A DNA stretch of 15,967 nt. Source: an uncultured Bacilli bacterium (GTDB taxonomy: Bacteria; Bacillota_I; Bacilli_A; RF39; UBA660). Shown piece after piece: positions 13,049-15,967 of this stretch. The notes under the pieces were generated by a model. It did not search any database. It saw only the letters and a list, made by a program, of their open reading frames with translations, and was not told the DNA's origin. Position numbers and translations under genes: made by a program. How positions within the stretch are numbered: the stretch's first letter is position 1; the number at the start of each line of letters is the position of its first letter. The stretch lies in NCBI GenBank assembly GCA_944351315.1, contig CALVPL010000035.1:1-15967 (forward strand), written 5' to 3'.

Positions 13049-14074
13049 ATGAAAAAAATTGGATATTATATGAAAAGAATTTTGAATATGAATTTTACAG
13101 AAATGTTTAAAACTATTAATAAAATTCACAATCGTAGTGGTAAAAGTCGAATATTTATATTTTTTGATATGATCTATTGTTCCTATAAATATTTGGCTGG
13201 TTATACAGACTATTTTTTATTTTATTTTGAGGATTTGCCAAATGAGACCAGAAAAACTTATATTACTCGAGGTGTAAATAACGGTTATTTAAAAACATTA
13301 AATGACAGTACATATTATCATTTTTTTCGAAATAAAGTAGAATTTAATCAAAAGTTCGAAGAATTTATTGGTCGAGAATACTTAGATTTAAGAAAAACAA
13401 ATTTAAAAAAATTTGAAAAGTTTTTGAAAAAACATTCAGTAATTATGGTAAAGCCGATAGATCAATCTGGTGGAGCCAACGTTTCTAAAATTGTTATAGA
13501 TAAAACAACAAATATTGAAAAACTTTATGAAGTGCTATTACAAACCAAGCAATATTTAGTCGAAGATTATGTACGTCAACATAAAGAGATGAACCGCTTG
13601 TGTAAGGCATCAGTGAATACATTGAGAATCGTAACGGTAAGGAAAAACAATCATACAACAGTCATGCTTCGAGCAATTCGCATAGGAAATGGAATTCGTG
13701 ATGTCGATAATTTTCATAGTGGAGGAATGTATACTTTATTTGATGAAAAAGGTGTAATTACCAAACCGGCTATGGATCGTGAAGGAAAATTATTTGAAAT
13801 ACATCCTGTTTCAAATGTGGCTATTAAAGGGTTTAAGATACCTTTTTATAAGGAAGCAATTGCTATGGCTATAAAGGCAAGTGAAAAAATTCCTGAAGTA
13901 GGTTTAGTTGGATGGGATATAGCCATAACAGACAAGGGGCCTATTTTAATTGAAGGTAATGAACTTCCAGGGTACGATATTTATCAATCAAAAATTCATC
14001 TTTCAGAAAATCGAGAGGGACTTAAACCTTTTTTTGACCGTGTGATTTATGGAGAAGAAAACAACAAGAATTAG
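13049..14074 (+). CDS. Sugar-transfer-associated ATP-grasp protein
   Basis: A predicted ATP-dependent ligase of the ATPgrasp_ST family, whose members often lie beside sugar transferases in surface-polysaccharide loci; the reaction is not established. The N-terminal 110 residues are helical and basic. The ATP-grasp core follows: VMVKPIDQSGGANV (K135 as ATP lysine), LVEDYVRQH, NTLRIVTVR, FHSGGMYTLFD, GLVGWDIAITDKGPILIEGNELPG (E302, N304 as metal ligands). ATG 13049 is preferred over an in-frame GTG at 13040 because the GTG overlaps the GAGGTG ribosome site; the product is then 341 residues. No glycosyltransferase is adjacent, so the gene stands alone. It is distinct from the D-Asp-ligase-like ATP-grasp at 7387. 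A large hairpin follows its stop. Confidence 0.8.
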   Translation: MKKIGYYMKRILNMNFTEMFKTINKIHNRSGKSRIFIFFDMIYCSYKYLAGYTDYFLFYFEDLPNETRKTYITRGVNNGYLKTLNDSTYYHFFRNKVEFNQKFEEFIGREYLDLRKTNLKKFEKFLKKHSVIMVKPIDQSGGANVSKIVIDKTTNIEKLYEVLLQTKQYLVEDYVRQHKEMNRLCKASVNTLRIVTVRKNNHTTVMLRAIRIGNGIRDVDNFHSGGMYTLFDEKGVITKPAMDREGKLFEIHPVSNVAIKGFKIPFYKEAIAMAIKASEKIPEVGLVGWDIAITDKGPILIEGNELPGYDIYQSKIHLSENREGLKPFFDRVIYGEENNKN

Positions 14075-14100
14075 GTTTATTTTCCAAAAACTTAAAAAAT

Positions 14101-14161
14101 GCAAATAGAAAGTTTACTGTTAAAAAAGAAATTAAAGCCTCAAATTTCTTTTTTTATTTGC
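14101..14161 (+). terminator. Nested long hairpin terminator after the ATP-grasp gene
   Basis: The inner stem pairs 14122-14133 (AAAAAAGAAATT) with 14143-14154 around a 9-base loop, ending in a T run. The outer arms GCAAATA (14101-14107) and TATTTGC (14155-14161) are also perfect complements. Confidence 0.7.
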
Positions 14162-14244
14162 TTAAGAAACACTAAAATTTCAAAAAAATTCTATATTGAG
14201 AATAATAAACTAGACTAGATATAAAAGTTAAAAAAAGTTAAAAA

Positions 14245-14262
14245 TTGTTTACAAAATGACAA
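14245..14262 (+). promoter_or_regulatory. Possible operator upstream of phosphoketolase
   Basis: TTGT and ACAA half-sites bound an 18-base element just upstream of the -35 box. The outer bases and length match Rex-type operators (TTGTGA...TCACAA), but the inner bases do not, so this is only a weak suggestion. Confidence 0.2.
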
Positions 14263-14270
14263 TCTTTATT

Positions 14271-14299
14271 TTGCTTTTTCGATATCTATAGTGTATACT
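14271..14299 (+). promoter_or_regulatory. Promoter of the phosphoketolase gene
   Basis: TTGCTT (14271-14276), 17-base spacer and TATACT (14294-14299), with a start near 14306 and GAGGGTG before ATG 14325. Confidence 0.65.
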
Positions 14300-14324
14300 A
14301 TTTTTAGAATTGAGGGTGCTAGTT

Positions 14325-15967
14325 ATGAATACTAAAGTTTTGACAGAAGAAGAATTAAAGGCAATAGATGGCTATTTTAGGGCAGCTAATTATGTCTCAG
14401 CAGCTTCTTTATATTTAAAAGATAATGCTTTATTAAAACGTCCATTACAATTCTCGGACATAAAAAGCAAACTTGTTGGACACTGGGGAAGTGCACCTGG
14501 CCAAAATTTAGTGTATGCTCATTGCAATCGGGTGATTCAAAAGTATCACTTGAATATGATGTGGATAAGCGGACCGGGTCATGCTGGACAGGCTACCATG
14601 GTCAATACATATTTTGAAGGATCTTATGGTCAAGTTTATCCAGAATTTACTCAAGATGAAAAAGGTTTGACAAAATTTATGCGGCATTTTAGTTTCCCAG
14701 GTGGAACTTCTAGTCATGTAGCTCCAGAAGTTCCTGGTAGCATCCATGAAGGAGGGGAACTTGGTTACAGTCTTAGTCATGCTTTCGGGGCTGTTTTAGA
14801 TAATCCAGATTTATTGGTTACTGTAATAGTTGGAGATGGCGAAGCTGAAACAGGACCATTAGCAACAAGCTGGCATGGTAATAAATTTTTAAATCCTCAG
14901 AAAGACGGAGCAGTTATTCCAGTTTTACATTTAAATGGATATAAAATAGCTAATCCAACCATTTTAGATAGAATTAGCAAAGAGGAACTAGATGCATTGT
15001 TTAAAGGATATGGATGGGTGCCTTTTTATGTTGAGGGTACAGATGAATTAGAAATTCATCAAAAAATGGCTGAAGTTTTCGATGAAGTAATTACAAGAAT
15101 TCAAGAAATTCAAAAAATGGCCCGAGAAAAAAATATCACAGAAAGACCATTATGGCCAATGATTATTCTTAGAACTTTAAAAGGTTGGACTGGGCCTACT
15201 CAAATAGATGGCAAAAAAATTGAAGGAACTTTTCGAGCTCATCAAGTTCCAATTGAAGTAAATGAAACACATCCGGAAAGCCTAAAAAGATTAGAAGATT
15301 GGTTAAAAAGCTATCATCCAGAAGAATTATTTGATGAACAAGGATCTTTAAAACAAGAATATCGCTTATTTATTCCGAAATTAGAAAATACGATGGGAAG
15401 TAACGTTCATGCAAATGGTGGCAAAATACTAAAAGATTTACAACTTCCAAATATAAAAGAGTATGCAATAGAGGTTACTTATCCAGGAAGTACTCTAGGG
15501 GAAGACATGCGTAATTTAGGCCCATTTATTCGCGATGTAATTAAACAAAATCCAAACAATTTTCGGATATTTGGACCAGATGAAACTCTATCAAATCGGT
15601 TAAATGCAGTATTTGAGATAACATCTCGTCAATGGGACAATAAACGGATTCAAGAGGATGAATTTCTTTCTTATGAAGGACGTGTCATTGATTCTTTCTT
15701 ATCTGAACATATGTGTGAAGGTATGCTTGAAGGATATTTATTGACAGGAAGACATGGATTTTTTCACAGTTATGAATCTTTCATTCGAATCGTCGATTCT
15801 ATGATAAGTCAACATGCAAAGTGGTTAAAAGTATGTAAAGAACTTCCTTGGCGTTTTCCGATTTCTTCTTTAAATTTACTTGTTTCAAGTCATTGCTGGC
15901 AACAAGATCATAATGGTTACACTCATCAAGACCCAGGAATTATTAATCATGTTTTGACCAAAAAAGC
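14325..15967 (+). CDS. xfp: Phosphoketolase, N-terminal two thirds (runs off the window)
   Basis: A TPP-dependent enzyme that splits xylulose 5-phosphate (and often fructose 6-phosphate) with phosphate to acetyl phosphate plus glyceraldehyde 3-phosphate (or erythrose 4-phosphate), key to heterofermentative carbon flow. Of the usual ~790 residues, 547 are present. Family landmarks are clear: GHWGSAPGQNLVYAHCNR, SGPGHAGQ, SFPGGTSSHVAPEVPGSIHEGGELGYSL, the TPP site VGDGEAETGPLATSWHGNKF (G170-D171-G172), LHLNGYKIANPT, RTLKGWTGP, FGPDETLSNR, EGYLLTGRHGFFHSYESF and SSHCWQQDHNGYTHQDPG. The ORF stays open to base 15967. ATG 14325 has GAGGGTG 8 bases upstream and matches the family N-terminus. It has its own promoter and a terminator before it, so it is not co-transcribed with the ATP-grasp gene. 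Substrate preference cannot be read from this part. Confidence 0.95.
   Translation, partial: MNTKVLTEEELKAIDGYFRAANYVSAASLYLKDNALLKRPLQFSDIKSKLVGHWGSAPGQNLVYAHCNRVIQKYHLNMMWISGPGHAGQATMVNTYFEGSYGQVYPEFTQDEKGLTKFMRHFSFPGGTSSHVAPEVPGSIHEGGELGYSLSHAFGAVLDNPDLLVTVIVGDGEAETGPLATSWHGNKFLNPQKDGAVIPVLHLNGYKIANPTILDRISKEELDALFKGYGWVPFYVEGTDELEIHQKMAEVFDEVITRIQEIQKMAREKNITERPLWPMIILRTLKGWTGPTQIDGKKIEGTFRAHQVPIEVNETHPESLKRLEDWLKSYHPEELFDEQGSLKQEYRLFIPKLENTMGSNVHANGGKILKDLQLPNIKEYAIEVTYPGSTLGEDMRNLGPFIRDVIKQNPNNFRIFGPDETLSNRLNAVFEITSRQWDNKRIQEDEFLSYEGRVIDSFLSEHMCEGMLEGYLLTGRHGFFHSYESFIRIVDSMISQHAKWLKVCKELPWRFPISSLNLLVSSHCWQQDHNGYTHQDPGIINHVLTKK

Noticed and set aside
14508..14780. A 90-codon minus-strand ORF
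   Set aside because: It lies wholly inside the phosphoketolase gene, which has clear family motifs, and has no promoter or ribosome site.
1..15967. Use of UGA as tryptophan, as in some Mollicutes
   Set aside because: Long genes are intact under the standard code with Trp as TGG. The helicase ends at TGA only four codons before a TAA, so that stop alone proves nothing, but no gene needs UGA read-through.
1..15967. CRISPR arrays, insertion sequences or integrases
   Set aside because: No regularly spaced repeats, transposase motifs or terminal inverted repeats with target duplications were seen.

Overview
The window is very AT-rich, codes densely on both strands, uses strong Shine-Dalgarno sites and TTGACA/TATAAT-type promoters, and has CCA-encoding tRNA genes in Bacillus/Mollicute-like order. 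This suggests a low-GC Firmicute, such as an Erysipelotrichales, RF39 or other Mollicute-related gut lineage. UGA does not need to be read as Trp: Trp is TGG in the long genes and they end at ordinary stops. The lineage is inferred from style and gene content; there is no rRNA or marker gene to fix it.

Layout. 1-550 (minus): a protein-kinase-like gene broken by two single-base deletions and running off the left edge. 641-895 (minus): a small unknown gene behind a tRNA-Thr(GGT) gene at 995-1068 and its terminator. 1214-3239 (plus): two zinc-ribbon membrane proteins, one TcaA/YvbJ-like and one multi-pass, ending in a clear terminator. 3402-4532 (plus): a VanZ-RDD membrane protein that overlaps tail to tail with a compact UvrD-like helicase (4527-6011, minus). 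6190-10434 (plus): a tight three-gene operon of an alanine-racemase-fold enzyme, a D-aspartate-ligase-like ATP-grasp enzyme and an asparagine synthase. 10560-12000: seven plus-strand tRNA genes (Val, Thr, Tyr, Gln, Lys, then Arg and Pro), interrupted by a two-gene islet with an XRE regulator. 12035-12808 (minus): an orphan MvaI/BcnI/MutH-like nuclease. 13049-14074 (plus): a sugar-transfer-associated ATP-grasp protein. 14325 to the right edge (plus): the N-terminal two thirds of phosphoketolase.

Functional reading. The most interesting unit is the operon at 6190-10434. The middle gene resembles Enterococcus faecium D-aspartate ligase (Aslfm), and the third resembles the asparagine synthases that amidate peptidoglycan (L. 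lactis AsnH, B. subtilis AsnB). With a PLP racemase upstream, the simplest hypothesis is a pathway that makes a D-amino acid, attaches it to the peptidoglycan precursor as a side chain or cross-bridge, and amidates it. Known systems pair the ligase with a PLP-independent Asp racemase; here an Alr-fold enzyme with an altered active-site motif takes that place. The TcaA-like and VanZ-like genes nearby give the left half a cell-envelope theme, though no direct link is visible.

Other points of interest: two genes (helicase and nuclease) whose -10 boxes sit so close to the ATG that the mRNAs should be leaderless; an 11-bp repeat forming two extended -10 promoters before the XRE gene; and a tRNA-Arg with a C-A mismatch in its acceptor stem.
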